Shown here: one piece after another, positions 18,607 through 27,424 of the stretch
How positions within the stretch are numbered: the stretch's first letter is position 1
Layout: every line of letters begins with the position of its first letter
Origin: Leucobacter sp. PH1c
GTDB lineage: Bacteria; Actinomycetota; Actinomycetes; Actinomycetales; Microbacteriaceae
Reading direction: 5' to 3'
Length of the DNA stretch: 57,324 bases
Assembly (NCBI RefSeq): GCF_000633415.1
Contig: NZ_AYMV01000023.1
Coordinates: forward strand, 1-57,324
The notes under the pieces: model-generated
The model's input: the letters and a program-made list of their open reading frames with translations, nothing else
Told to the model about the DNA's origin: nothing
The model's database searches: none
Translations under genes and position numbers: made by a program

Positions 18607-20153
18607 CGCCCGACCACGACGCGCGCTCCGGCGGTGATCCGGGGGTCGTCCGCGGTGATCTCGACGAAGCCGTCCGCGGCGAGGCCGGTCTTCACCGTCA
18701 CGAGCTCGGTCTCGGCGTCGGGGCCCTGATCCTCGGACACGAGCAGTTCGACGCGGTCCTCCCCGCCGGAGCCCGCCGAGAGCGCCGCGATCGGCACGGC
18801 GAGCACGTCGCCATCGGTCGCCGCGACGGGCACGCGCACGCGCACGTTCGTGCCGCGGAGCGCATCGATCATCTCGGGGGCGAGGTCCACGGGGCTGAAC
18901 CGCACGGTGTAGCGCCCGGAGTCGCCGCCGGATCCGCCGCCCGCGCTGCCGGAGTCGCCCCCGCCCTTCGAGTCGCCGGAGTCGCCGCCGGACTTCCCGC
19001 TCTTCGGCGCGATGATCTGCTCGACCTTCGCGGTGAGGTCCTCGCCGCCCGGACCGGGGTAGCTCGCCACGAGCCCCTCGGTGAGCAGCTCGGCATCCTG
19101 CTTCGAGACGCTGCCGACGATCGTGAGCGTCGCGCCGGACACGGTCATGGGGGAGCCCGAGAGGATGTCGCCGCGGGAGACGGAGATCTCGTCGACGCGG
19201 CGGGGGAGCCCGGAGAGGAACAGCGCCTCGCTCGAGGGGAGCGTCGGCAGCACCCCCTGCTGCGCCGTGGCGAGCGCCTCCTGCGCATCGCTCAGGCTGT
19301 CGTTCGCCGCGGTCACGGCGGCCTGCTCGGCGGCGACGTTCTCCGCACCGCCGTCGACCGCCGTCTGCAGCGTCGCCCGGGCCTGGGCGAGCTGCACGCC
19401 GGCGTCGCGCGCGGCGCGCTCGGCGGACTGGAGCGTCTCCTGTGCCTGCGGTCCGCCGGCCGCCGCGGGGTAGCCGATCTGCTCGTACAGCGCGCCGATC
19501 GCGGTCGCGGTGTCGTACTCGAAGAGGTCGCTGCCGAGATCGCCCGCCCAGAAGCCCATGCTGCTGAGCGCGGCCTTCAGCTGCGTCACGTCCGGGCCGC
19601 GCATCCCCACGCTGAGCGTGCGGTACGCGGGCAGATCGCCGGGGAGCACGATCACGGGCCGACCGGCGACCTCGAGTGCGATGTTGGCCGCGGCGAACAC
19701 CGTGCCGACCTCGGGAACGTGCCCCGTGACGACGGGGCGGTCCTCGGATCCGGCGGCGTCGATCGCCACGCTCACCGCGTCGGCGTAGGTGACCTCGCCG
19801 CGGGTCACGACCGTGTTCTCGAGCGCGCGCTCCTCGATCGGGGCAGTGACGGGGCCCGCCTTCGGCGGTGCGGTGCGCGCCGCGAGCTCGGCGGGCGAGA
19901 CGATGAACTGCATCACGGCGACGCCGATGAGCAGCGACACGACCGCGACCGCGGCGATCAGCGCGACGAGACGGGTGCCCGACCAGTTCCCCCGGAGCCC
20001 GCGCCGGCCGGAGCGCGGAGCGGTCTCGGCGCCGTCGCTCGTCGACGCGTCGTCAGCCGGCCCGCCGCTGTCCGCCGCGAGTGCGGCATCGGAGTCGGCA
20101 GGGGGCTGCGTCGCCCGGGTACGCTGACGCTTCGGGCGCTGGGGGAACTTCAC
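18603..20153 (-). CDS. Membrane fusion (HlyD/MacA-like) protein with peptidoglycan-binding domain
   Basis: 516 aa. A charged cytoplasmic tail of about 60 residues precedes one transmembrane helix (LVALIAAVAVVSLLIGVAVM). Then come an adaptor beta region (TRGEVTYADAV), a PG_binding_1-like segment (SVGMRGPDVTQLKAALSSMG), an Ala/Gln coiled coil (about 230-290), a Gly/Ser-rich spacer (GGDSGDSKGGGDSGSAGGG), and C-terminal adaptor strands. The start is GTG 20153 with AAGGA 9 nt upstream. In a monoderm cell such a protein probably links the ABC pump to the wall. Confidence 0.87.
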   Translation of the reverse strand: MKFPQRPKRQRTRATQPPADSDAALAADSGGPADDASTSDGAETAPRSGRRGLRGNWSGTRLVALIAAVAVVSLLIGVAVMQFIVSPAELAARTAPPKAGPVTAPIEERALENTVVTRGEVTYADAVSVAIDAAGSEDRPVVTGHVPEVGTVFAAANIALEVAGRPVIVLPGDLPAYRTLSVGMRGPDVTQLKAALSSMGFWAGDLGSDLFEYDTATAIGALYEQIGYPAAAGGPQAQETLQSAERAARDAGVQLAQARATLQTAVDGGAENVAAEQAAVTAANDSLSDAQEALATAQQGVLPTLPSSEALFLSGLPRRVDEISVSRGDILSGSPMTVSGATLTIVGSVSKQDAELLTEGLVASYPGPGGEDLTAKVEQIIAPKSGKSGGDSGDSKGGGDSGSAGGGSGGDSGRYTVRFSPVDLAPEMIDALRGTNVRVRVPVAATDGDVLAVPIAALSAGSGGEDRVELLVSEDQGPDAETELVTVKTGLAADGFVEITADDPRITAGARVVVGR

Positions 20154-20165
20154 CGGGTCCGGTCC

Positions 20166-21206
20166 TTACTTCTTCTGTGCGCCGTACTTCGACAGCATGG
20201 CGTCGAGCTCAGCCTTGTGCTCGTCGAGGAACTTCTGCTGCGCGTCGAAGTAGAAGCGCGTCTGGGTCTCGGTGTAGTCGACCTTGGCCTTGCACTCGGC
20301 GTCGGCCGTGGCGACCGCGATCTCGCGCTTCGCGAACTCGTCCTTCTCCTTCTGAGAGGGCTCCTTGTACTCCTCCATGCTGTCCCCGCTCGACGAGTAG
20401 AACTCCTCGTTCAGCGTGTTCTGCGCGTTCATCGGCGACGAGTAGTCGTCCTGGCCGGCGTCCGCCATGCACTCGCGCCACTCGTCGTTGAGCTTCTGCA
20501 TCTCGGGGCTCAGCTCGTCGTCGTTCCAGATGGCGTTGCCGAGACTGTTCATGCTCTCCATGAGCTCGGAGAACTCGGGATCCGAGAACACGGCCATGCC
20601 GCCGTCCTCGCCCTGGACCTCGTGCTGGGCGGCGCCGTAGCAGCCCTGGTCCTTCCAATCCGGCATGAAGCCGGCGCCGTCGCTCTCCTCGAGCTCCGCC
20701 ATCTGCTCATCGGTCATGGGCGGGCCGTAGAGCGTTTCCGAGTACGCCTGCTGCTCCGACTCGCTGAGCGACTCGATGTAGTCCTGGTTCGGGTCGACAT
20801 ACTCCTCGCCCGGCTCCTCCGTCGACTCCGACATCCCGGGCCAGTTCACGATGCCGTAGCCGTACTCCTTCGCGAACTCGGCGGAGCCCCATTCCGGCCC
20901 GGAGTCCTCCCCGTCCTCGCCGCCCATCATGACGATGCCGCCCGAGTTGGAGCTGGGCTTGTACTCGAAGCCCTCCTTCGTCATGCACTCGGCGACGAGC
21001 TCCTCGATCTCGCGCTGCTCCTTGTCCATGCGCTCCTGCGTGTACTCCTCGCCGTCCCAGAGCGCGGAGAGGTACTTGTCGAGCGGGCCCTCCTGATCGG
21101 GCTTCGCATCGCCCTTCCCCGTGCCGCTGCACCCCGACAGGGCGAGCGCGGCCAGAGCGACCGCCGCGGGGATCCAGATCCGTGCTGAGCGCATTCGTGA
21201 AGTCAT
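20166..21206 (-). CDS. Large acidic lipoprotein of unknown function
   Basis: 346 aa with a lipoprotein signal (RIWIPAAVALAALALSGCSG) and a very acidic, Glu/Met/Gln-rich mature part of about 320 residues with almost no hydrophobic stretches. Features seen are EIEELVAECMTKEGFEY, a Ser/Gly-rich patch, and a Lys/Glu-rich predicted helical C-terminus. No family recognised. The start is ATG 21206 (ATG 21194 possible). It is the first gene of the ABC operon, 12 nt before the fusion protein gene, so it is probably a surface accessory of the pump or a substrate-binding or shielding component. Confidence 0.82.
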   Translation of the reverse strand: MTSRMRSARIWIPAAVALAALALSGCSGTGKGDAKPDQEGPLDKYLSALWDGEEYTQERMDKEQREIEELVAECMTKEGFEYKPSSNSGGIVMMGGEDGEDSGPEWGSAEFAKEYGYGIVNWPGMSESTEEPGEEYVDPNQDYIESLSESEQQAYSETLYGPPMTDEQMAELEESDGAGFMPDWKDQGCYGAAQHEVQGEDGGMAVFSDPEFSELMESMNSLGNAIWNDDELSPEMQKLNDEWRECMADAGQDDYSSPMNAQNTLNEEFYSSSGDSMEEYKEPSQKEKDEFAKREIAVATADAECKAKVDYTETQTRFYFDAQQKFLDEHKAELDAMLSKYGAQKK

Positions 21207-21442
21207 GCCACCTCGATTGTGAGTCGTCGCCGCGGGCGCACCGCGGGCCGTGTGAGTAGTTCGTCAAGCTAGCACAGCGGATCGCCGCTGAATGGGGAAA
21301 CCCGCAGGGATCGGTACCCCGGTACTACGCGAATAGGTGGGCCCCGGGGCCTTCGTGCTCCCGCGCACGATACGCGGGAGGCCGCGAGCGCCGCATCCCC
21401 CGGGTGAGGGGGTGCCCGGCGCGGGAGCCTATACTGGGCCGC
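21207..21442. promoter_or_regulatory. Divergent regulatory region of the ABC operon and the two-component locus
   Basis: For the ABC operon an extended -10, TGCTAGCTT, is read on the minus strand near 21267-21275. For the kinase side TATACT lies at 21430-21435. Two perfect inverted repeats lie between them: GTACC-CC-GGTAC at 21314-21325, and CTCCCGCG / CGCGGGAG at 21358-21365 and 21373-21380 with a 7-bp spacer. Either could be the site of the response regulator encoded at 23051. Confidence 0.5.
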
Positions 21443-21517
21443 ATGCAGACCCAGCTGTCCGCGGCGAGCGCCGCACCCCGCTCTTCCTCGCGCCGTGCGC
21501 ATGCGCAGCTCGGCTGA
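21443..21517 (+). CDS. Possible 24-aa leaderless upstream ORF of the kinase
   Basis: TATACT (21430-21435), then 7 nt, then ATG 21443: this is the geometry of a leaderless actinobacterial mRNA. The frame codes 24 residues beginning MQTQLSAASAAPRSSSRRAH and ends at 21517, overlapping the kinase start (21501) in another frame. It could give translational coupling, since the kinase itself has no ribosome-binding site. Confidence 0.35.
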   Translation: MQTQLSAASAAPRSSSRRAHAQLG

Positions 21518-22772
21518 GGCCGCGACCCCCGGTTGGACGCTCCCCGCGTGGGTCGAGCGCTCCCCGCGGTGGTCCCGGGTCGTGCGCTGGCTGCTCGGCG
21601 CGCGCTTCGTCGATCCGCCCATCCGCGGTTTCGCGCTCCTCGTCGGGCTCTCCGGGCTGCTCCCCTCGGCGGCCGAGAGCACCGAGCCCCTCTACCTCCT
21701 GCTCCACTACACCTCGTCGGTGCTCGTCATCGCGAGCGCGTTCGTGCCGCTCGTCAGCGGGGGGATCGCGGCCGTCCTCTTCGCGGTGTTCGTGTTCACC
21801 TTCCCGCAGTACCTGAACCCCTTCTACACGCCGCTCGAGTTCGCCTCGGGGCTGCTGCTCGTCGCCTTCGCCTGGCGATGGTCGCTCGTGATGCTCGGCG
21901 TCGTCGTCGGCGCGGGGTGGCTCGCGCGCTCGGTGGCGCCCGAGACGGCGCTGCCGCTCGGGATGCAGCTCTACTCCTGGGCGTACATCGCCCTGCTCGG
22001 TGCGGCGGCGCACCTGGTCGAGTCCCGGATCCGGCGCGAGATCACGAAGCGCGAGCAGAGCGCGCGCGAGCACGAGCGCGAGCTGCAGCGCATGCGCCTC
22101 ACCGTCGCGACCGACGTGCACGACACCGTCTCGCACGGCCTCGCGACGCAGCTCGCGATCGTGCGGCTGCTCGCGGTCGAGCCCGATCGGGAGGAGTCCG
22201 CGCGCATGCTCGGCGAGCTCGCGGTGCGCACCGAGGGCGCCCAGGACGAGCTGCGCGCGCTGCTGTCCGGCCTGCACAGCGGGAGCGCCGAGGGGTCGGC
22301 GGCGATCCCCGTCGGCGCCGACGAGCTCCGCAGCGCCGTCGGCCGGCTGCGCGAGGCGGCAGCTGCGGGCGGCACGCGGATCAGCGCCGAGTTCGGCGCG
22401 CTGCCGGAGAGCCTTGAACCGGCCGCGCTCGACGACGCCGTGCTCGTGCTCCGCGAACTCGTGACGAACATCATCAAGCACGCCGCGGGCCCGGGCGACA
22501 GCGCGCTCCGCGCCGATACCGTCGCGGACGAGCGCGGCAGCTGGTTGCTCCTCTCCTCCGAGAATCCCGTGCCCGCGGAGGTCGACCGGGTGCCGTGGAG
22601 CCTCGCCGCCCGGGTGGAGCAGCGCGGCGGCGACTGCACGGCGGAGACCGTCGCGGGCCGCTACCTCGTCCGTGTGCGGCTGCCGCTGCGCGGCGCCGAG
22701 CGCCTCGTGGGGGAAAGCGCCTCCCGCGTCGTCCCCCGAGCGGGGGATGCCGGTTCGCCGGAAGGTCGATGA
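21501..22772 (+). CDS. Sensor histidine kinase, HisKA_3 (NarL/DesK-like) type
   Basis: About 423 aa from ATG 21501 (GTG 21495 also possible). Four to five N-terminal hydrophobic helices (about 45-190) have only short loops, so there is no large outside sensor. A coiled linker rich in Arg/Glu follows, then the dimerisation helix ATDVHDTVSHGLATQLAIV with the phospho-acceptor His. The N-box is ELVTNIIKHA, but the usual glycine-rich G boxes are poorly kept (SSENPVPAEVDRVPWSLAAR). Short-loop membrane sensors of this type often detect small peptides or membrane stress. It is followed after 9 nt by a small secreted protein and then its response regulator. Confidence 0.9.
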   Translation: MRSSAEAATPGWTLPAWVERSPRWSRVVRWLLGARFVDPPIRGFALLVGLSGLLPSAAESTEPLYLLLHYTSSVLVIASAFVPLVSGGIAAVLFAVFVFTFPQYLNPFYTPLEFASGLLLVAFAWRWSLVMLGVVVGAGWLARSVAPETALPLGMQLYSWAYIALLGAAAHLVESRIRREITKREQSAREHERELQRMRLTVATDVHDTVSHGLATQLAIVRLLAVEPDREESARMLGELAVRTEGAQDELRALLSGLHSGSAEGSAAIPVGADELRSAVGRLREAAAAGGTRISAEFGALPESLEPAALDDAVLVLRELVTNIIKHAAGPGDSALRADTVADERGSWLLLSSENPVPAEVDRVPWSLAARVEQRGGDCTAETVAGRYLVRVRLPLRGAERLVGESASRVVPRAGDAGSPEGR

Positions 22773-22781
22773 AATGAGGGT

Positions 22782-23054
22782 GTGAAACCACTCCTCGCCG
22801 CCCTCGCCGCCGCTGTCCTCCTCGTCCTCGGAGGGGTCGCGCAACCCGCCTCGGCCACCGCCGATGCGAGCGCCCCCGCCTCGGAAACCGCCGCGACGGT
22901 CCTCGTCGCGGACACGGTGCCCACCACCCCCGCAGCCGACGAGGTGATCCCCGGAGATCCTTACGCGGATGACGCCACCGCGCGCGCCACGCTCGCCGAG
23001 TGCAAGTTCTGGTTCATCCACAACAAGCCCCTGTACCGAAAGTACTGCCTGTGA
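22782..23054 (+). CDS. Small secreted peptide precursor between kinase and regulator
   Basis: 90 aa. A clear Sec signal (MKPLLAALAAAVLLVLGGVA, cleavage likely after the ASA at 23-25) is followed by a low-complexity Ala/Thr/Pro/Asp spacer of about 45 residues and a short, conserved-looking tail CKFWFIHNKPLYRKYCL. The tail has Cys74 and Cys89 separated by 14 residues, is aromatic-rich and carries several Lys/Arg/His. The layout signal, acidic spacer and basic two-Cys core is that of a propeptide with a disulfide-closed end. GTG 22782 is taken as start. Its TGA overlaps the regulator start (GTGA), so all three genes are translated together. No family recognised; a signalling peptide for the kinase is inferred. 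Confidence 0.75.
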   Translation: MKPLLAALAAAVLLVLGGVAQPASATADASAPASETAATVLVADTVPTTPAADEVIPGDPYADDATARATLAECKFWFIHNKPLYRKYCL

Positions 23055-23728
23055 TCGCTTCCCCGCCCGAGACCGCGCTGCGGCCGCTCCGCGTGCTCGT
23101 CGTCGATGACGACCCCTGGACCACGCGGGCCGTCGCGCACGCTCTGGCGGGGGATCCCGGCATGCGGCCGCTCGAGCCGGCGCACAGCGGCGAGGCCGCC
23201 GTCGCCGCCTACCGCGAGTTGCGCCCCGACGTCGTGCTGATGGACCTGAGTATGCCGCCCGGCATGAGCGGGGTGGAGGCGACGGCGCAGATCCTCCGGG
23301 AGGATCCCGAGGCCTGCGTGGTCGTCCTCACCACCGTGTCTCCGGGGCCGGGAGTCGCCCGTGCCCTCGAAGCCGGTGCGCTCTGCGTCCTCCAGAAGAC
23401 AGCGCCGCCCGAGACGCTGCGCGAGGCCGTGCGGCTCGCCGCCGAGGGCGGCAACCCGACGCTCCTCAAGCGCCTCGCGAGCGATATCGCGATCGCGGGG
23501 GACACGCTCCCGGACGCACCGATCGTCGCCCCGGCGCTCACGCCCGCCGAGTACGCGATCCTGCTGCTCGTCTGCGAGGGGCGCAGCTACGAGGAGATCG
23601 CGGAGACCCAGGGGATCACCGTGTGGACCGCGAAGTCGCACGTGAAGCGCCTCCGCGAGAAGCTCGCGGCGGAGAATCTGGCCCAGCTCGTCGTGCGCGC
23701 GCTGCAGTTCCGCTACATCGGCGGCTAG
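23051..23728 (+). CDS. Response regulator, NarL/LuxR type
   Basis: 225 aa. The receiver domain has LVVDDDPW, VVLMDLSMPPGMSG with the phospho-acceptor Asp, VVLTTVSPG and LQKTAPPE with the conserved Lys. The C-terminal LuxR helix-turn-helix is LTPAEYAILLLVCEGRSYEE and onward to WTAKSHVKRLREKL. The start is GTG 23051, overlapping the peptide gene by 4 nt. It should be phosphorylated by the kinase at 21501 and may regulate the divergent ABC operon. Its TAG shares the bases CTAG with the stop of metX on the other strand. Confidence 0.93.
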   Translation: MIASPPETALRPLRVLVVDDDPWTTRAVAHALAGDPGMRPLEPAHSGEAAVAAYRELRPDVVLMDLSMPPGMSGVEATAQILREDPEACVVVLTTVSPGPGVARALEAGALCVLQKTAPPETLREAVRLAAEGGNPTLLKRLASDIAIAGDTLPDAPIVAPALTPAEYAILLLVCEGRSYEEIAETQGITVWTAKSHVKRLREKLAAENLAQLVVRALQFRYIGG

Positions 23729-24942
23729 GCCGCGGGCGCCGTCTCCAGGAGACGGACCAGCTGGGCGCCCACCCGCTCGAACTCGATGAGGAACGCATCG
23801 TGCCCGAAGGGGGAGTCGATGCGGGTCGCCCGATCCCCGTCGAGGCTGCCCGGGGCGTGCCGCGCGATCTCGTCCTGCCCGTCGATCGTGAACAGGCGAT
23901 CGCTCGGGATCCCGATCACGAGCGTCGGCAAATCGAGGGTCGCGAGCGCGGTGGCCACCCCGCCACGGCCGCGGCCCACGTCGTGCGAGTTCATCGCCTG
24001 CACGAGCGCGACGTAGCTGCCCGCGTCGAAGCGCCGGGTGAACTTGTTCCCGTGGAAGTCGAGGTACGACTCGACGGCGAAGCGCCCGCCGCCGCCGAGC
24101 GGGCTCACCGCCGACTGCCACGAGCGACCGAAGCGCTCGTCGAGCTCGGTGTTGCTGCGGTAGTTCAGCAGGGCCAGTCGCCGTGCCGTCGCGAGGCCGT
24201 GGTGCGGGCCGATCCCGTCCGGTGCGTCGTAGTAGTTCCCGTCCCGGTAGCTCGGATCGGAGCGGATCGCCTCGAGCTGCACGAGGTTGAGGCCGATCTG
24301 GTCGGCCGTCGTGACCGGGGGAGCGGCGATCACCGCGAGGCGGTCGACGCGCTCGCGGTGCGCGATCCCCCACTCGAGCGCGTGCATGCCGCCCATCGAT
24401 CCGCCGATCACGCTGTGGAACTTGGCGATCCCGAGCGCGTCGGCGAAGCGCGCGGTCGCGGCCACCTGATCGCGGATCGTGAGATAGGGGAAGCGGCCGC
24501 CCCACTCCTGCCCGCCGGGGGCGAGCGACGCGGGCCCCGTGCTGCCCTGGCAGCCGCCCAGCACGTTCGGGGCGATGATGCAGAAGCGATCCGTGTCGAG
24601 CGCGCGCCCGGGGCCGACGATCTCGGTCCACCAGCCGTCGGTCGGGTGGCCGGGGCCGGCCGTGCCGACCAGGTGGCTGTCGCCCGTGAGCGCGTGGAAC
24701 ACGAGGATCGCGTTGTCGCGGGCCGCGTTCAGCTCGCCGAAGCTCTCGTACGCGATGCGCACGCTCGGCAGCTCGGCGCCCGACTCCGTGCGCAGCGCGC
24801 CGATCGACACGAAGCGCCGATCGCCCACCGGGTCGCCGTCCCGCCACGCCCCGGAGATCGGGGGCCGACCCATGAGCGCGCGCAGCTGCGCATCGGTGAT
24901 GAAGTCGGTCGGGAACGAATCCTCGGGGGTCTGCCAGTCCAT
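23725..24942 (-). CDS. metX: Homoserine O-acetyltransferase
   Basis: 405 aa, alpha/beta-hydrolase fold. The nucleophile Ser is in GGSMGGMHALEWG, the catalytic Asp in LVIGIPSDRLFT and the His in DSPFGHDAFLIE. FHALTGDSH and NVLGGCQGSTGP are the conserved oxyanion and substrate loops of MetX. It acetylates homoserine with acetyl-CoA, the entry to methionine synthesis. The start is ATG 24942. It lies 125 nt downstream of metY on the same strand, and O-acetylhomoserine is MetY's substrate. Some homologues use succinyl-CoA and this was not tested. Confidence 0.94.
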   Translation of the reverse strand: MDWQTPEDSFPTDFITDAQLRALMGRPPISGAWRDGDPVGDRRFVSIGALRTESGAELPSVRIAYESFGELNAARDNAILVFHALTGDSHLVGTAGPGHPTDGWWTEIVGPGRALDTDRFCIIAPNVLGGCQGSTGPASLAPGGQEWGGRFPYLTIRDQVAATARFADALGIAKFHSVIGGSMGGMHALEWGIAHRERVDRLAVIAAPPVTTADQIGLNLVQLEAIRSDPSYRDGNYYDAPDGIGPHHGLATARRLALLNYRSNTELDERFGRSWQSAVSPLGGGGRFAVESYLDFHGNKFTRRFDAGSYVALVQAMNSHDVGRGRGGVATALATLDLPTLVIGIPSDRLFTIDGQDEIARHAPGSLDGDRATRIDSPFGHDAFLIEFERVGAQLVRLLETAPAA

Positions 24943-25067
24943 AGTTCCCCATTCTGCCCGGCGGTCGGAGACCGCGGGCGAATGTTACGACGCGGGGGCG
25001 GGATGCTCCTCGAGCACCCCGCCCCCGCGTGGTTTCCGCGCCGCGCGAGCGCGCGGCGCGTCCCGTG

Positions 25068-26390
25068 TTACGCCCGGGCCGCCTCGACGACCGCGCGAGC
25101 CGCCGCGAAGCCCTTCTCCAGGTCGGCCTTGATGTCGTCGATGTGCTCGAGGCCCACCGAGAGGCGCACGAGGCCCGGCGTCACACCGGCCGTGAGCTGC
25201 TGCTCGGGGGTGAGCTGCGAGTGCGTCGTGGACGCGGGATGGATGATGAGCGAGCGCACATCACCGATGTTCGCGACGTGGCTGAACAGGTCGACGTTCT
25301 CGACGACCGCGCGGCCCGCATCGACCCCGCCCTTGAGCTCGAAGGAGAGCACCGCGCCCACGCCCTTCGGTGCGTACTGGTTCGCCGCCGCGTACCAGGG
25401 GCTCGTGGGGAGACCCGAGTAGTAGACCGTGGCGACGTCGTCGTGCGAGTCGAGCCACTCGGCGATCGCCTGCGCGTTCTGCACGTGGCGCTCGATCCGC
25501 AGCGACAGCGTCTCGATGCCCTGGAGCAGCAGCCAGGCGCTCAGCGGGGCGATCGCCGAGCCGAGGTCGCGGAGCAGCTGGACGCGCGCCTTGATGATGT
25601 ACGCGATCGGATCGCCGACGGTGCCCGTGTAGCTCACCCCGTTGTAGGAGGGGTCCGGCTCGGTGAGACCGGGGAACTTGTCGGCATGCTGCGACCAGGG
25701 GAAGGTGCCGCCGTCCACGATCACACCGCCGAGGGTCGTCCCGTGGCCGCCGAGGAACTTTGTCGCCGAGTGCAGCACGATGTCCGCGCCGTGCTCGAAG
25801 GGGCGCACGAGGTAGGGGCTCGCCACCGTGTTGTCGACGATGAGAGGGAGGTGGTTCTCGTGCGCGACATCGGCGACGGCGCGGATGTCGAGGACGTTCG
25901 AGCGCGGGTTCGCGATCGACTCGGCGAAGAACAGCTTCGTGTTCGGGCGCACCGCACGCTGCCACGCGGCGGGATCATCCTGATCCTCCACGAACGTGAC
26001 CTCGATGCCGAGCTTCGCGAGCGAGTACTTGAACAGGTTGTAGGTGCCACCGTAGATCGAGCTCGACGAGACGATGTGGTCGCCCGCGTTCGCGATGTTC
26101 AGCACGGCGAACGTCGACGCCGCCTGGCCGCTCGCGAGGAGGAGCGCGCCCGTGCCGCCCTCGAGCGCGGCGATGCGCTGCTCGGCGACCTCCTGGGTGG
26201 GGTTCGTGATGCGGGTGTAGATGGGGCCGAGCTCGGCGAGCGCGAAGCGGTTCGCCGCCTGCGCGGAATCCTCGAACACGAAGGCCGTGGTCTGGTGGAT
26301 GGGCAGGGCCCGCGAACCCGTCGTCGGGTCGGGCTCCTGGCCGGCGTGGATCTGCTTGGTCTCGAAGCCCCAAACGTTCTGATCAGTCAT
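25068..26390 (-). CDS. metY: O-acetylhomoserine sulfhydrylase (aminocarboxypropyltransferase)
   Basis: 440 aa, Cys/Met metabolism PLP enzyme. [38 protein letters not shown] and the PLP lysine in [15 protein letters not shown] are all present. It converts O-acetylhomoserine and sulfide to homocysteine. The start is ATG 26390 with AAGGAG at 5 nt. A perfect 21-bp direct repeat lies in its leader (26402-26443). No S-adenosylmethionine riboswitch pattern was found by eye between 26391 and 26600. Confidence 0.95.
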   Translation of the reverse strand: MTDQNVWGFETKQIHAGQEPDPTTGSRALPIHQTTAFVFEDSAQAANRFALAELGPIYTRITNPTQEVAEQRIAALEGGTGALLLASGQAASTFAVLNIANAGDHIVSSSSIYGGTYNLFKYSLAKLGIEVTFVEDQDDPAAWQRAVRPNTKLFFAESIANPRSNVLDIRAVADVAHENHLPLIVDNTVASPYLVRPFEHGADIVLHSATKFLGGHGTTLGGVIVDGGTFPWSQHADKFPGLTEPDPSYNGVSYTGTVGDPIAYIIKARVQLLRDLGSAIAPLSAWLLLQGIETLSLRIERHVQNAQAIAEWLDSHDDVATVYYSGLPTSPWYAAANQYAPKGVGAVLSFELKGGVDAGRAVVENVDLFSHVANIGDVRSLIIHPASTTHSQLTPEQQLTAGVTPGLVRLSVGLEHIDDIKADLEKGFAAARAVVEAARA

Positions 26391-26401
26391 GACTGCTCCT
26401 T

Positions 26402-26443
26402 GAAGGGTGTGCGCCTGGCGGCGAAGGGTGTGCGCCTGGCGGC
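26402..26443. repeat. Perfect 21-bp direct repeat in the metY leader
   Basis: Two identical copies, 26402-26422 and 26423-26443, begin GAAGGGTGTGCGCCTGGCGG. They lie directly upstream of the metY ribosome-binding site (26396-26401). Confidence 0.95.
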
Positions 26444-26599
26444 GTGAAAACTCAGTGCTGAGGAAAAGGGAGGTGGTGCTGGGAACGAGCGTACGAGGTC
26501 TCGCCCGATCCGGGCAACGCGGGGCGACACTCCGCGTAATGAATCGCGCGAGCGCCCCGCTACGCTGGCAGCACGAGACGACGAGGAACGGAGCGGCAC

Positions 26600-27424
26600 A
26601 TGGCGCAGCGCGTAGTGGTGACGGGGGCGAGCTCCGGGATCGGGGCCGCGACGGTGCGGCGCTTCGCGGCGCGCGGCTGGGAGACGGTCGCGGTCGCGCG
26701 CCGGGCGGACCGGCTGCACGCGCTCGCCGCAGAGACCGGTGCCCACCCGGTCGTGTGCGACGTGACCGACGAAGCCCAGGTGGCCGCGCTCGCCGCAGAG
26801 GTCGCCGCGACGGGCGGCGCCACCGGGCTCGTGAACAACGCCGGCGGCGCGCTCGGTACCGAGTCGGTCGAGGCCTCCTCCGCCGAGGACTGGCGGCGCA
26901 TGTTCGAGGTGAACGTGCTCGGGCTCCGGGCGGTCACGGCGGCGCTCTTGCCCGTGCTGCGCGACGGGATCCGGGCGGGGCGCGCGGCGGGAGCCGGATC
27001 CGCGGCGGGTTCGGGTGCCGAGGTCGGCTGGCCGGGCTGGGCCTCGATCCTCAACGTCACCTCGACCGCGGGGCACCAGGTCTACGCCGGCGGGGGCGGG
27101 TACAACGCGGCGAAGTTCGCGGCGCACGCCGTCACCGGGGTGCTGCGGCTGGAGCTCGCGGGGGAGCCGATCCGCGTGATGGAGCTCGCACCCGGCCTCG
27201 TGCACACCGAGGAGTTCACGCTCAACCGCCTGCGCGGCGATGCGGCCGCCGCAGCGAAGCCCTACGAGGACGTGCTCCCGCTGCGGGCAGAGGACGTCGC
27301 CGCGGTGCTCGTCGACGCGTTCTCGCAGCCCCCGCACGTCAACCAGGACCTGATCGTGCTGCGCCCGGTCGCCCAGTCGAGCGTGTTCCACACGCACCGC
27401 GGCCCGCTCGAGCCCCGTGCCTGA
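26600..27424 (+). CDS. Short-chain dehydrogenase/reductase (SDR)
   Basis: 274 aa. The NAD(P) motif [15 protein letters not shown] (about 8-22), NNAGGALG, the catalytic Ser region [11 protein letters not shown], and YNAAKFA with Tyr and Lys are all present. It resembles the YdfG/serine-dehydrogenase group ([17 protein letters not shown] end, here [20 protein letters not shown]). An unusual Ala/Gly-rich insert of about 20 residues ([17 protein letters not shown]) sits before the catalytic Ser. A promoter TACGCT is at 26561-26566, with GAGG and GGAG upstream of ATG 26600. Its end overlaps the ung start. Confidence 0.88.
   Translation: MAQRVVVTGASSGIGAATVRRFAARGWETVAVARRADRLHALAAETGAHPVVCDVTDEAQVAALAAEVAATGGATGLVNNAGGALGTESVEASSAEDWRRMFEVNVLGLRAVTAALLPVLRDGIRAGRAAGAGSAAGSGAEVGWPGWASILNVTSTAGHQVYAGGGGYNAAKFAAHAVTGVLRLELAGEPIRVMELAPGLVHTEEFTLNRLRGDAAAAAKPYEDVLPLRAEDVAAVLVDAFSQPPHVNQDLIVLRPVAQSSVFHTHRGPLEPRA

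Noticed and set aside
26391..26599. SAM riboswitch in front of metY
   Set aside because: No conserved SAM-riboswitch core could be found by eye; only a direct repeat and ordinary promoter boxes are seen.
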